From contig CAZWXK010000064.1 of NCBI GenBank assembly GCA_964637875.1, positions 1 through 11,282 of the forward strand: a stretch of DNA of 11,282 nucleotides, given 5' to 3'. Origin of the DNA: UBA5972 sp964637875 (lineage in GTDB: Bacteria > Pseudomonadota > Alphaproteobacteria > Rhodobacterales > Rhodobacteraceae). Below are positions 5,327 to 11,282 of this stretch, one piece after another (position 1 is the stretch's first letter; every line of letters begins with the position of its first letter). The position numbers and the translations under genes are program-made. The notes beneath the pieces are model-generated. The model did not search any database. It saw only the letters and a list, made by a program, of their open reading frames with translations, and had not been told where the DNA came from.

Positions 5327-8300
5327 CCTTTTGCATGTTTGGCCAGATCGCGCGCGATGGCGAAGGCGCCTTTCACCTTGTCGCCGGTCTTGCGCCAGTC
5401 GCGCCGCAGGATGATCTTGTTGTCCTTGACCTTTGCCAGCCCCTTCTGTTCCTGGATGAAGGCCACCAGACCGGCCGGGTTGGCGAACTTGTCATTGTGG
5501 AACCGGATCACCGCGCCCTTTGGCCCGCCATCGAGGCGCGCAATGCCCGCGCGTTTGCACATGGTCTTGATGCGCACGATGTTGAGCAGCATGTTGACCT
5601 CTTTTGGCAGCTTGCCGAAACGATCGATCAGCTCGGCGGCAAAGCCTTCGAGCTCGACCTTTTCGGCCAGCCCGGACAGGCGGCGATACAGGCCCAGACG
5701 CACGTCGAGATCGGGCACGTAATCTTCGGGGATCAGGACCGGCACACCCAGGTTGATCTGAGGCGACCAGTCCCCGTCGGCGTCGGCCAGGCCCTCCATC
5801 TCGCCCGCCTTCATCTTGGCAATCGCCTCTTCCAGCATCGACTGGTACAGCTCGTATCCAACCTCGCGCACCTGGCCCGACTGTTCCTCGCCCAGGATGT
5901 TGCCGGCGCCGCGGATATCCAGATCCTGGCTGGCCAGGGTGAAACCGGCGCCAAGGCTGTCGATCGAGCCCAGCACCCGCAGGCGTTTCTGCGCCGTCGT
6001 CGTCAGGCGCATGCGCGGGCGCGTCGTGAGGTAGGCATAGGCGCGCGTCTTGGACCGGCCCACCCGGCCGCGGATCTGATACAGCTGCGACAGGCCGAAC
6101 ATGTCGGCACGGTGGATGATCATGGTGTTGGCGGTGGGGATGTCCAGCCCGCTTTCGACGATGGTCGTGGCCAGCAGTACGTCATATTTGCCGTCGTAAA
6201 AGGCATTCATGCGGCTGTCCAGCTCGCCCGCCGCCATCTGGCCGTGGGCGATCACATAGGAAACCTCGGGCACATGGTCGCGCAGGAAATCCTCGATCTC
6301 GGGCAGGTCGGAAACCCGCGGTACGACGAAAAAGCTCTGCCCGCCGCGGTAATGCTCGCGCAAGAGCGCCTCGCGGATGGTGACGGTGTCGAATTCGGAA
6401 ACATAGGTGCGGATCGCCAGCCGATCGACGGGCGGCGTGCCGATGATCGACAGGTCCCGCACCCCCGACAGCGACAGTTGCAGCGTGCGCGGGATCGGCG
6501 TTGCCGTCAGCGTCAGCACATGGATGTCGCTGCGCAGCTGTTTCAGGCGCTCCTTGTGCTGGACACCGAATTTCTGTTCCTCGTCGATGACCAGCAGGCC
6601 CAGATTGTGAAACCTGACCGTTTTGGCCAGCACCGCATGCGTACCCACCACGATATCGACCGCGCCCTTTGCCAGCCCGGAGCGGGTTTCGGCGGCCTGT
6701 CTGGCCGAAACGAACCGCGACAGCGCCCGCACGGTTACGGGCAGGCCGCGAAAGCGTTCCTCGAAGCTGCGGAAATGCTGGCGCGCCAGCAGGGTGGTCG
6801 GGGCAATGACGGCCACCTGCACCCCGCTCATCGCGGCGACAAAGGCGGCGCGCAGCGCGACCTCGGTCTTGCCGAACCCCACATCGCCGCAGATCAGGCG
6901 GTCCATCGGCTTGCCGGCGCGCAGATCGTCCAGCACATCCTCGATCGCATGCAGCTGGTCGTCGGTCTCGGTATAGGGAAAGCGCGCGCAAAAGCTGTCA
7001 TATTCATGGTCCGAGACCTCCAGCACCGGGGCCGAGCGCAGCGCGCGTTCCGCCGCCACCCGGATCAGGCGATCGGCCATTTCGCGGATACGTTCCTTGA
7101 GACGGGCCTTCCTGGCCTGCCAGGCGCCGGTGCCGAGGCGATCGAGCAGCCCCTCATCCTGGCCATAGCGCGACAACAGCTCGATATTTTCCACCGGCAG
7201 ATACAGCCTGTCGCCGCCGGCATATTCCAGCGCCAGACATTCATGCGGCGCGCCCGCAGCGGTGACGGTTTCCAGCCCCTTGTAGCGGCCGATACCGTGA
7301 TCCACATGCACCACCAGATCGCCGGGGCTGATGGCGCCCACCTCGGTCAGAAAGTTTTCGGCCCGCCGCCTGCGCCCCGGCTTGCGCACAAGGCGCTGGC
7401 CCAGCACGTCCTGTTCGGAAATCACGGTCAGGCCCGGCGCGGTAAATCCGTGTTCCAGCGGCCAGACGGCCAGAAACAGCCCGCCCTTGCCCCCTTGCGC
7501 CCCCGCGCCGGGCATATCCGGCATGTCGGCAAGGCTGGCAATCGGCGTGCCGGTCAGCCCCTCGTCGGCCAGCAGATGCGACAGGCGCTCGCGCGCGCCC
7601 TCGGACCACGAGGCGATGATGACATGGCCCGCATCAAGGCGCGCGCGCACATGATCGGCCAGAGCGCCAAACAGGGCAGTATCGTCAGCCTGGCGTTCGG
7701 GGGCAAAATCGCGCCCCACCCGCCCGCCGGCGTCGATCACGTTCAGCCCGGTCGCCTGGGGCAGCACCGTGAACTGGCGCAGCGCGCGCCCCCTGGTTGC
7801 CTGCTGAAAACCCGCGTCATCCAGATACAGCAACTGCGGCGGGCAGGGTTTGTAGACCGAATCCAGCCGCGCCTTGCTGTTCAGCGCCTCAAGGCGGGCC
7901 TCGTACTGGTCGGTGATCGCGGCCCAGCGTTCCAGCCGCGCGGGCGTTGCCTGATCGTCAAGGCAGATGATCGCATCGGGCAGATAGTCGAACAGGGTTT
8001 CCATGCTTTCGTGAAAGAAGGGCGCCCAATGTTCGATGCCCTGATGCTTGCGCCCGGCGCTGACGGCCTCGTAAAGCGGATCATCGGTGCCGGCGGCGCC
8101 GAATTCCAGCCGGTAATTCTGGCGGAAACGGGTGATCGAGGCCTCGTCCAGAATGACCTCGGACACCGGCGCCAGCTCGACCCGGTCCAGACGCTCGATG
8201 GTGCGCTGGGTTTCCACGTCGAAACGGCGCGCGGCGTCAAGAACGTCTCCGAACAGATCCAGCCGCACGGGGCCACTTTCGCCCGGCGGGAAAACGTCGA

Positions 8301-8793
8301 TCAACCCGCCGCGAATGGCGTAATCGCCCGGCTCGGTCACGGTCGGGGCCTGGGTAAAGCCCATGCGCACAAGGAATGCACGCAAGGCGGCCTCGTCAAT
8401 GCGCTGACCGACGGTTGCGGTAAAGGCGGCATCGCGCATCAGATCGCGCCGGGGCACGCGCTGGGTGACGGCGTTGACGGTGGTCAGCAACACGAAATCG
8501 CCCTTGAACCCATGCGCCAGCATCGCCAGCAGCGCCATGCGGGTGGCCGAAATGTCGGCATTCGGCGACACCCGGTCATAGGGCAGGCAATCCCAGGCCG
8601 GAAAGGTGAACACGGGCAATCCCGGCGCCAGGAATTCCAGCGCGCGGCGCGTTTCCTCCAGGCGCTTGTCATTGCGCGCGACATGGATGATCGGCTTGCC
8701 GCGCTTTTGCAGCAGCGCGGCAAGAAGGCGGGCGTCATACCCTTCGGGCGCGCCCGAGACGGTAACAGGCCGGTTTTCAGGTGATACGGACAT
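5311..8793 (-). CDS. mfd: Transcription-repair coupling factor Mfd
   Basis: An 1160-residue cytoplasmic ATP-dependent translocase that displaces RNA polymerase stalled at DNA lesions and recruits UvrA for nucleotide excision repair. The length matches the family (about 1150). N-terminal UvrB-like module: residues about 15-350, with FPAWDCLPYDR (64-74) and EPGDYAIRGGLIDVFPPGE. RNA-polymerase-interacting domain: about 485-560 (GDLVVHVDHGIGRYKGLE). Translocase: Walker A GDVGFGKTE (636-644), DEEQ box (737-740), TATPIPRT (763-770), TTIVESGLDIPTANTMI (876-892) and the arginine-finger motif QIRGRVGR (906-913). The TRG region follows (about 930-990, GAGNILGEEQSG), then the C-terminal domain that masks UvrA binding (about 1015-1130), and a lysine-rich tail. 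No frameshift or missing motif. The ATG at 8793 lacks a clear Shine-Dalgarno. It is convergent with the cytochrome gene, 32 bp apart. Confidence 0.99.
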   Translation of the reverse strand: MSVSPENRPVTVSGAPEGYDARLLAALLQKRGKPIIHVARNDKRLEETRRALEFLAPGLPVFTFPAWDCLPYDRVSPNADISATRMALLAMLAHGFKGDFVLLTTVNAVTQRVPRRDLMRDAAFTATVGQRIDEAALRAFLVRMGFTQAPTVTEPGDYAIRGGLIDVFPPGESGPVRLDLFGDVLDAARRFDVETQRTIERLDRVELAPVSEVILDEASITRFRQNYRLEFGAAGTDDPLYEAVSAGRKHQGIEHWAPFFHESMETLFDYLPDAIICLDDQATPARLERWAAITDQYEARLEALNSKARLDSVYKPCPPQLLYLDDAGFQQATRGRALRQFTVLPQATGLNVIDAGGRVGRDFAPERQADDTALFGALADHVRARLDAGHVIIASWSEGARERLSHLLADEGLTGTPIASLADMPDMPGAGAQGGKGGLFLAVWPLEHGFTAPGLTVISEQDVLGQRLVRKPGRRRRAENFLTEVGAISPGDLVVHVDHGIGRYKGLETVTAAGAPHECLALEYAGGDRLYLPVENIELLSRYGQDEGLLDRLGTGAWQARKARLKERIREMADRLIRVAAERALRSAPVLEVSDHEYDSFCARFPYTETDDQLHAIEDVLDDLRAGKPMDRLICGDVGFGKTEVALRAAFVAAMSGVQVAVIAPTTLLARQHFRSFEERFRGLPVTVRALSRFVSARQAAETRSGLAKGAVDIVVGTHAVLAKTVRFHNLGLLVIDEEQKFGVQHKERLKQLRSDIHVLTLTATPIPRTLQLSLSGVRDLSIIGTPPVDRLAIRTYVSEFDTVTIREALLREHYRGGQSFFVVPRVSDLPEIEDFLRDHVPEVSYVIAHGQMAAGELDSRMNAFYDGKYDVLLATTIVESGLDIPTANTMIIHRADMFGLSQLYQIRGRVGRSKTRAYAYLTTRPRMRLTTTAQKRLRVLGSIDSLGAGFTLASQDLDIRGAGNILGEEQSGQVREVGYELYQSMLEEAIAKMKAGEMEGLADADGDWSPQINLGVPVLIPEDYVPDLDVRLGLYRRLSGLAEKVELEGFAAELIDRFGKLPKEVNMLLNIVRIKTMCKRAGIARLDGGPKGAVIRFHNDKFANPAGLVAFIQEQKGLAKVKDNKIILRRDWRKTGDKVKGAFAIARDLAKHAKGAAKG

Positions 8794-8849
8794 GGGGCGG
8801 ACAGCTACAACAAGCGATGCATGGGCCGCAAGGGGGCAGAGCCCGCGCA

Positions 8850-8887
8850 GGTCGCCCCTGATCGCGACCGGCCACGCCCCCGGGGCG
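8850..8887 (-). other. Two GC-rich hairpins in the mfd leader
   Basis: The 159-bp gap between the membrane-protein gene and mfd holds GGTCGC-8 nt-GCGACC (8850-8869) and the 13-bp odd palindrome CGCCCC-C-GGGGCG (8875-8887), plus a small palindrome TTGCGCGCAA (8926-8935). There is no T-run on the minus strand, so none is a standard intrinsic terminator. They could be a Rho-independent-like block, a leader structure for mfd, or just GC-rich sequence. Confidence 0.3.
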
Positions 8888-8952
8888 CGTGCCGGCGGCG
8901 CCCACCCGGCCGCCCTGCCCCGAGGTTGCGCGCAAGACGGCCTGTGCCCGGG

Positions 8953-9477
8953 TTACAGCACCGTGGCGCTGAGATTGAACCACATGCCCCAGAAGGCGGT
9001 GACAAAGATCGAAACCAGTCCGATGACCTGATTGTAGAAACGCAGCCGCCCCAGATGGCGGCGCAAGACCTCGCCCTCCTCGGCGCGCGCGCGGATGCTG
9101 CGTGCATGGCGCACCGACATCGCCGCCACCATCGACCACGGCGCGGCAACCAGAAACACCGCCTGCCCGAACTCGACCCCGTACCAGAAACCCAGAATGG
9201 CAAGCGCGGTCAGCACAAAGAAGGCAAGGCTGACGATCCAGACGCCCGAGACATCCATGATATGGGTGATGCGGTTGCAGTTGACCCGCACCAGGGTTTC
9301 CAGATCCTGCTGTGCGATACCGCCCCGGGCACGGCGGGCGCGTGTCACGACATCATAAGGCACCCCCAGCGTCCAGTGCGCGGTTGTCGACCACAGCACG
9401 GCCAGCATGATCCAGTACCACACACTGGTAAAGGAGCGCATGTCGATGATTTCAAGGATGTTCGAATACCAGTCCAA
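8953..9477 (-). CDS. Conserved four-helix membrane protein of unknown function (Rhodobacterales)
   Basis: A 174-residue membrane protein when started at a TTG (9477). Hydrophobic helices lie at about 19-37, 77-97, 103-122 and 148-168, with a basic loop (TRARRARGG, 45-53) after the first. I recognise the pattern DWYSNILEIIDMRSFTSVWYW...LGVPYD...GFWYGVEF as a Rhodobacteraceae family that databases sometimes label 'component of SufBCD complex'; I know of no experiment behind that label and see no Fe-S or Suf motif. Start choice: homologues as I remember them begin MDWYS, matching this TTG; a GTG at 9555 would add 26 residues encoded by the 13-bp tandem repeat, and an ATG at 9441 would remove the conserved DWYSNILEIID. 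None has a good ribosome site. It is divergent from hemB and upstream of mfd on the same strand. Confidence 0.8.
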   Translation of the reverse strand: MDWYSNILEIIDMRSFTSVWYWIMLAVLWSTTAHWTLGVPYDVVTRARRARGGIAQQDLETLVRVNCNRITHIMDVSGVWIVSLAFFVLTALAILGFWYGVEFGQAVFLVAAPWSMVAAMSVRHARSIRARAEEGEVLRRHLGRLRFYNQVIGLVSIFVTAFWGMWFNLSATVL

Positions 9478-9494
9478 GGTCGATGTCTGCCCGT

Positions 9495-9520
9495 GTTCCG
9501 CAATTTTGTTCCGCAATTTT
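9495..9520. repeat. Perfect 13-bp tandem repeat (two copies) in the hemB divergent promoter
   Basis: GTTCCGCAATTTT occurs twice, back to back (9495-9507 and 9508-9520). It is bracketed by the inverted pair GTGTTC (9493-9498) and GAACAC (9525-9530). The A+T-rich units stand out from the surrounding DNA and sit 114-139 bp upstream of the hemB ATG. Paired binding sites for a regulator or a recent slippage duplication would both explain it. Confidence 0.9.
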
Positions 9521-9534
9521 GGGCGAACACTAAT
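9506..9534 (+). promoter_or_regulatory. Weak candidate hemB promoter
   Basis: TTGTTC (9506-9511), a 17-bp spacer, then ACTAAT (9529-9534). Only three and four of six positions match the sigma70 consensus, but the spacing is ideal. The -35 box straddles the junction of the 13-bp repeats, and the second repeat copy makes up much of the spacer. It would give a leader of about 90 bases. Other promoters are possible. Confidence 0.22.
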
Positions 9535-9633
9535 GAGTCGCAGGGGAAATTCCACCGAAAAATCGGCAAATCTCCTTGTGAAACACGGTTACGTCATGGC
9601 AATGAGACGAAAACACCACGAGGAGCCCCCGTC

Positions 9634-10635
9634 ATGCACCCGACCGTTGCCCCCTATCCCGCGGCCCGCTCGCGCCGCCTGCGCCGTACCGGGGCGTTGC
9701 GCGCGATGGTGCGCGAAAACAGGCTTTCGCTCGACGACCTGATATGGCCGATCTTTGTGCGCGACGGCGATGATGTGCGCGAGCCGATCCCCTCGATGCC
9801 GGGCATCCACAGGCTGAGCATCGACAACGCGGTCAGGGCTGCGCACGAGGCGGCGGAACTGGGCATTCCCGCGCTGGCACTGTTTCCCTATACCGATCCG
9901 GCACTGAAAACCCCGGATGCACGCGAGGCATGGAATCCCGAAAACCTGGTGAACCGGGCCACGCGCGCGATCAAGGCCGCGGTGCCGGAACTGGCGATCA
10001 TGCTGGATGTGGCGCTGGACCCCTACAATTCCGACGGTCATGACGGGATCCTGCGCGATGGCGTGGTGCTGAACGACGAAACCCTTGTCGCGCTGGAAAG
10101 ACAGGCGCTCGCCCATGCCGCGGCAGGTGCCGACATCCTTGGCCCCAGCGACATGATGGACGGGCGTGTGGGCGTCATCCGTCAGGCGCTCGAGGGAAAC
10201 GGATACCCCGACCTGGTGATCATGTCATATGCGGCCAAATATGCCTCGGCCTTCTATGGCCCCTTCCGCGATGCGGTCGGCGCAAGTGGTGCGCTCAGGG
10301 GCGACAAGAAGACCTACCAGATGGACATGGGCAACACCGACGAGGCCCTGCGCGAGGTGGCCCGCGACATCGCCGAAGGCGCCGACATGGTGATGGTCAA
10401 GCCTGGCATGCCCTATCTCGATATCTGCCGCCGTGTAAAACAAACATTCGGCGTGCCGACATTCGCCTATCAGGTGTCGGGCGAATACGCGATGATCGCC
10501 GGCGCCGGCCGAAACGGCTGGATCGACGCGGAAAAGGCGATGCTCGAATCCCTGCTGGCCTTCAAACGCGCGGGATGCGATGGAATCCTGACCTATTTCG
10601 CGCCAAGGGTGGCAGAAATCCTGACCGGAAACTGA
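9634..10635 (+). CDS. hemB: Porphobilinogen synthase (delta-aminolevulinic acid dehydratase)
   Basis: A 333-residue cytoplasmic enzyme that condenses two 5-aminolevulinate molecules into porphobilinogen, for haem, sirohaem, cobalamin and, where present, bacteriochlorophyll. The catalytic lysines are K202 in SYAAKYASAFYGPFRDA and the Schiff-base K256 in MVKPGMPYLD; SGEYAMI (282-288) and TYFAP (320-324) are family signatures. At the three positions that hold zinc cysteines in E. coli HemB this protein has A127, D129 and D137 (DVALDPYNSDGHDG), so it belongs to the zinc-independent, probably Mg-type enzymes. The ATG has AGGAG eight bases upstream; the frame stays open far upstream only because it lies antisense to the membrane-protein gene in codon register. 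It is divergent from that gene. The next gene starts 138 bp downstream with its own promoter, so hemB is probably monocistronic. Confidence 0.99.
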   Translation: MHPTVAPYPAARSRRLRRTGALRAMVRENRLSLDDLIWPIFVRDGDDVREPIPSMPGIHRLSIDNAVRAAHEAAELGIPALALFPYTDPALKTPDAREAWNPENLVNRATRAIKAAVPELAIMLDVALDPYNSDGHDGILRDGVVLNDETLVALERQALAHAAAGADILGPSDMMDGRVGVIRQALEGNGYPDLVIMSYAAKYASAFYGPFRDAVGASGALRGDKKTYQMDMGNTDEALREVARDIAEGADMVMVKPGMPYLDICRRVKQTFGVPTFAYQVSGEYAMIAGAGRNGWIDAEKAMLESLLAFKRAGCDGILTYFAPRVAEILTGN

Positions 10636-10692
10636 GGCACGGCCGCAAACGGCGGGAAACTGCCCATCCTCTGGTAACAGCTACCCGATATG

Positions 10693-10721
10693 GTGACAGC
10701 CCGTTCTGAATCCCCTATACT
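10693..10721 (+). promoter_or_regulatory. Sigma70-like promoter of the SYLF-domain gene
   Basis: GTGACA (10693-10698), a 17-bp spacer, then TATACT (10716-10721): five of six matches in each box and ideal spacing. Transcription would start near 10728, about 46 bases before the ATG. This is the best promoter match I found in the window. The remainder of the 10636-10773 gap shows no convincing hemB terminator. Confidence 0.6.
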
Positions 10722-10773
10722 TCGCGCAACCACGGCATTGAACCGGGCAAGAGCAGCAATCGAGGAACACCCC

Positions 10774-11282
10774 ATGAGCAAATGGACCCGTCGCACATTC
10801 CTGGCAGGCGCAGGCGTGACCCTTGCGGCCTGTGGCAACGGCATCGGCAATACCCGCAGCGCACGGATCGACTATCGCGTGGAACTGGCGCTTCAACAGA
10901 TGTACAAGGAGGTCCCGGGATCGCGCGATCTGGCCGACCGGGCGGCGGGCATGCTGGTGATGCCCACCATCACACGGGCCGGGTTCGGCTTTGGCGGGGC
11001 CTATGGCGAAGGGGCGCTGCTGATCGGCGGCGCACCGGTGGGATATTATTCCATGGCCCAGGGCAGCTGGGGGTTCCAGCTTGGCATCCAGCAATACGCC
11101 CATACCCTGTTCTTCATGAACGAGGCCTCGCTCTCCGATTTCCGCAACTCGGCCGGCTGGCAGCTGGGCGCCGATGTCGCCTATGTCGTGAAAAACAAGG
11201 GCGACAACCTGGCCGTCGACACGACCAAGCTGCGCTCGCCGGTGGTGGCGCTGATCTATGGTCGGGCCGGATTGCTGGTCGG
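10774..11282 (+). CDS. SYLF/Ysc84-domain Tat lipoprotein (3' end cut by window)
   Basis: The first 169 codons of a gene that runs off the window edge without a stop. The N-terminus is a lipoprotein signal with a twin-arginine-like motif: MSKWTRRTFLAGAGVTLAAC, with RR at 6-7, FL at 9-10 and the lipobox LAAC ending at C20. It is therefore probably exported by Tat and lipidated. The mature part matches the SYLF (Ysc84-related, DUF500) domain: LVMPTITRAGFGFGGAYGEG (61-80), YYSMAQGSWGFQLGIQQYAHTLFFMNEASLSDFRN, then GADVAYVV. Eukaryotic SYLF domains bind phosphoinositides; bacterial members are envelope proteins of unclear function. The ATG has GAGGA seven bases upstream and its own promoter, independent of hemB. 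The typical length (about 180-230 residues) suggests that only the last part is missing. Confidence 0.9.
   Translation, partial: MSKWTRRTFLAGAGVTLAACGNGIGNTRSARIDYRVELALQQMYKEVPGSRDLADRAAGMLVMPTITRAGFGFGGAYGEGALLIGGAPVGYYSMAQGSWGFQLGIQQYAHTLFFMNEASLSDFRNSAGWQLGADVAYVVKNKGDNLAVDTTKLRSPVVALIYGRAGLLV

Noticed and set aside
5335..8784. A plus-strand open frame of about 1150 codons lying wholly antisense to mfd.
   Set aside because: It is in exact codon register with mfd, so stops could only arise opposite TTA, CTA or TCA codons, which this GC-rich genome avoids; mfd simply has none across this span. The translation has no recognisable domain and low complexity.
9576..9604. TTGTGA followed by CAATGA considered as a hemB promoter.
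   Set aside because: The -10 match is poor and the 18-bp spacing adds little; the resulting leader would be very short relative to the ribosome site. The upstream candidate is slightly better, and both remain weak.
8821..9633. In-frame upstream extension of hemB by 271 codons.
   Set aside because: It is antisense, in codon register, to the four-helix membrane-protein gene. HemB homologues begin at the ATG at 9634, which has an AGGAG ribosome site.
10641..10665. Short inverted repeats after hemB considered as a terminator.
   Set aside because: The arms are only about four bases and there is no T-run.

Overview
The window is GC-rich (roughly two thirds G+C) bacterial chromosomal DNA and is gene-dense. 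It has no tRNA, rRNA, insertion sequence, CRISPR array or phage gene that I can see. Codon use (almost no TTA, CTA or TCA codons), a HemB with Asp/Ala in place of the zinc cysteines, and a four-helix membrane protein I associate with the Rhodobacteraceae all suggest an alphaproteobacterium of the Rhodobacterales (Paracoccus/Rhodobacter-like). This is inferred from gene content only.

Layout. (1) 48-671, minus: an XRE-type helix-turn-helix regulator with a C-terminal cupin sensor. It is divergent across 131 bp from (2) a tightly overlapping plus-strand operon at 803-4208: an acyl/aryl-CoA ligase (AMP-forming), a FrnE-like DsbA-family thiol oxidoreductase and a Bcr/CflA-type MFS efflux transporter. 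The operon junctions are an ATGA and a GTGA overlap. (3) 4375-5278, plus: a secreted PepSY-domain mini-protein overlapping a membrane b-type cytochrome. (4) 5311-8793, minus: full-length mfd, the transcription-repair coupling factor, convergent with the cytochrome gene. (5) 8953-9477, minus: a small four-helix membrane protein upstream of mfd. (6) 9634-10635, plus: hemB (porphobilinogen synthase), divergent from the membrane protein across a spacer carrying a perfect 13-bp tandem repeat. (7) From 10774 to the window edge, plus: a SYLF/Ysc84-domain protein with a Tat-type lipoprotein signal, cut off by the end of the window, behind a good sigma70-like promoter.

How the genes may work together. 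The regulator-ligase-oxidoreductase-exporter block looks like a small inducible unit for handling an unknown organic (perhaps aromatic) acid; its substrate cannot be read from sequence. The PepSY-cytochrome pair looks like a small envelope redox module. mfd and hemB are housekeeping genes. The most interesting leads are the dyad-rich divergent promoter at 672-802, the ligase-FrnE-exporter operon it probably controls, and the tandem repeat in the hemB divergent promoter. I found no clearly new large system.
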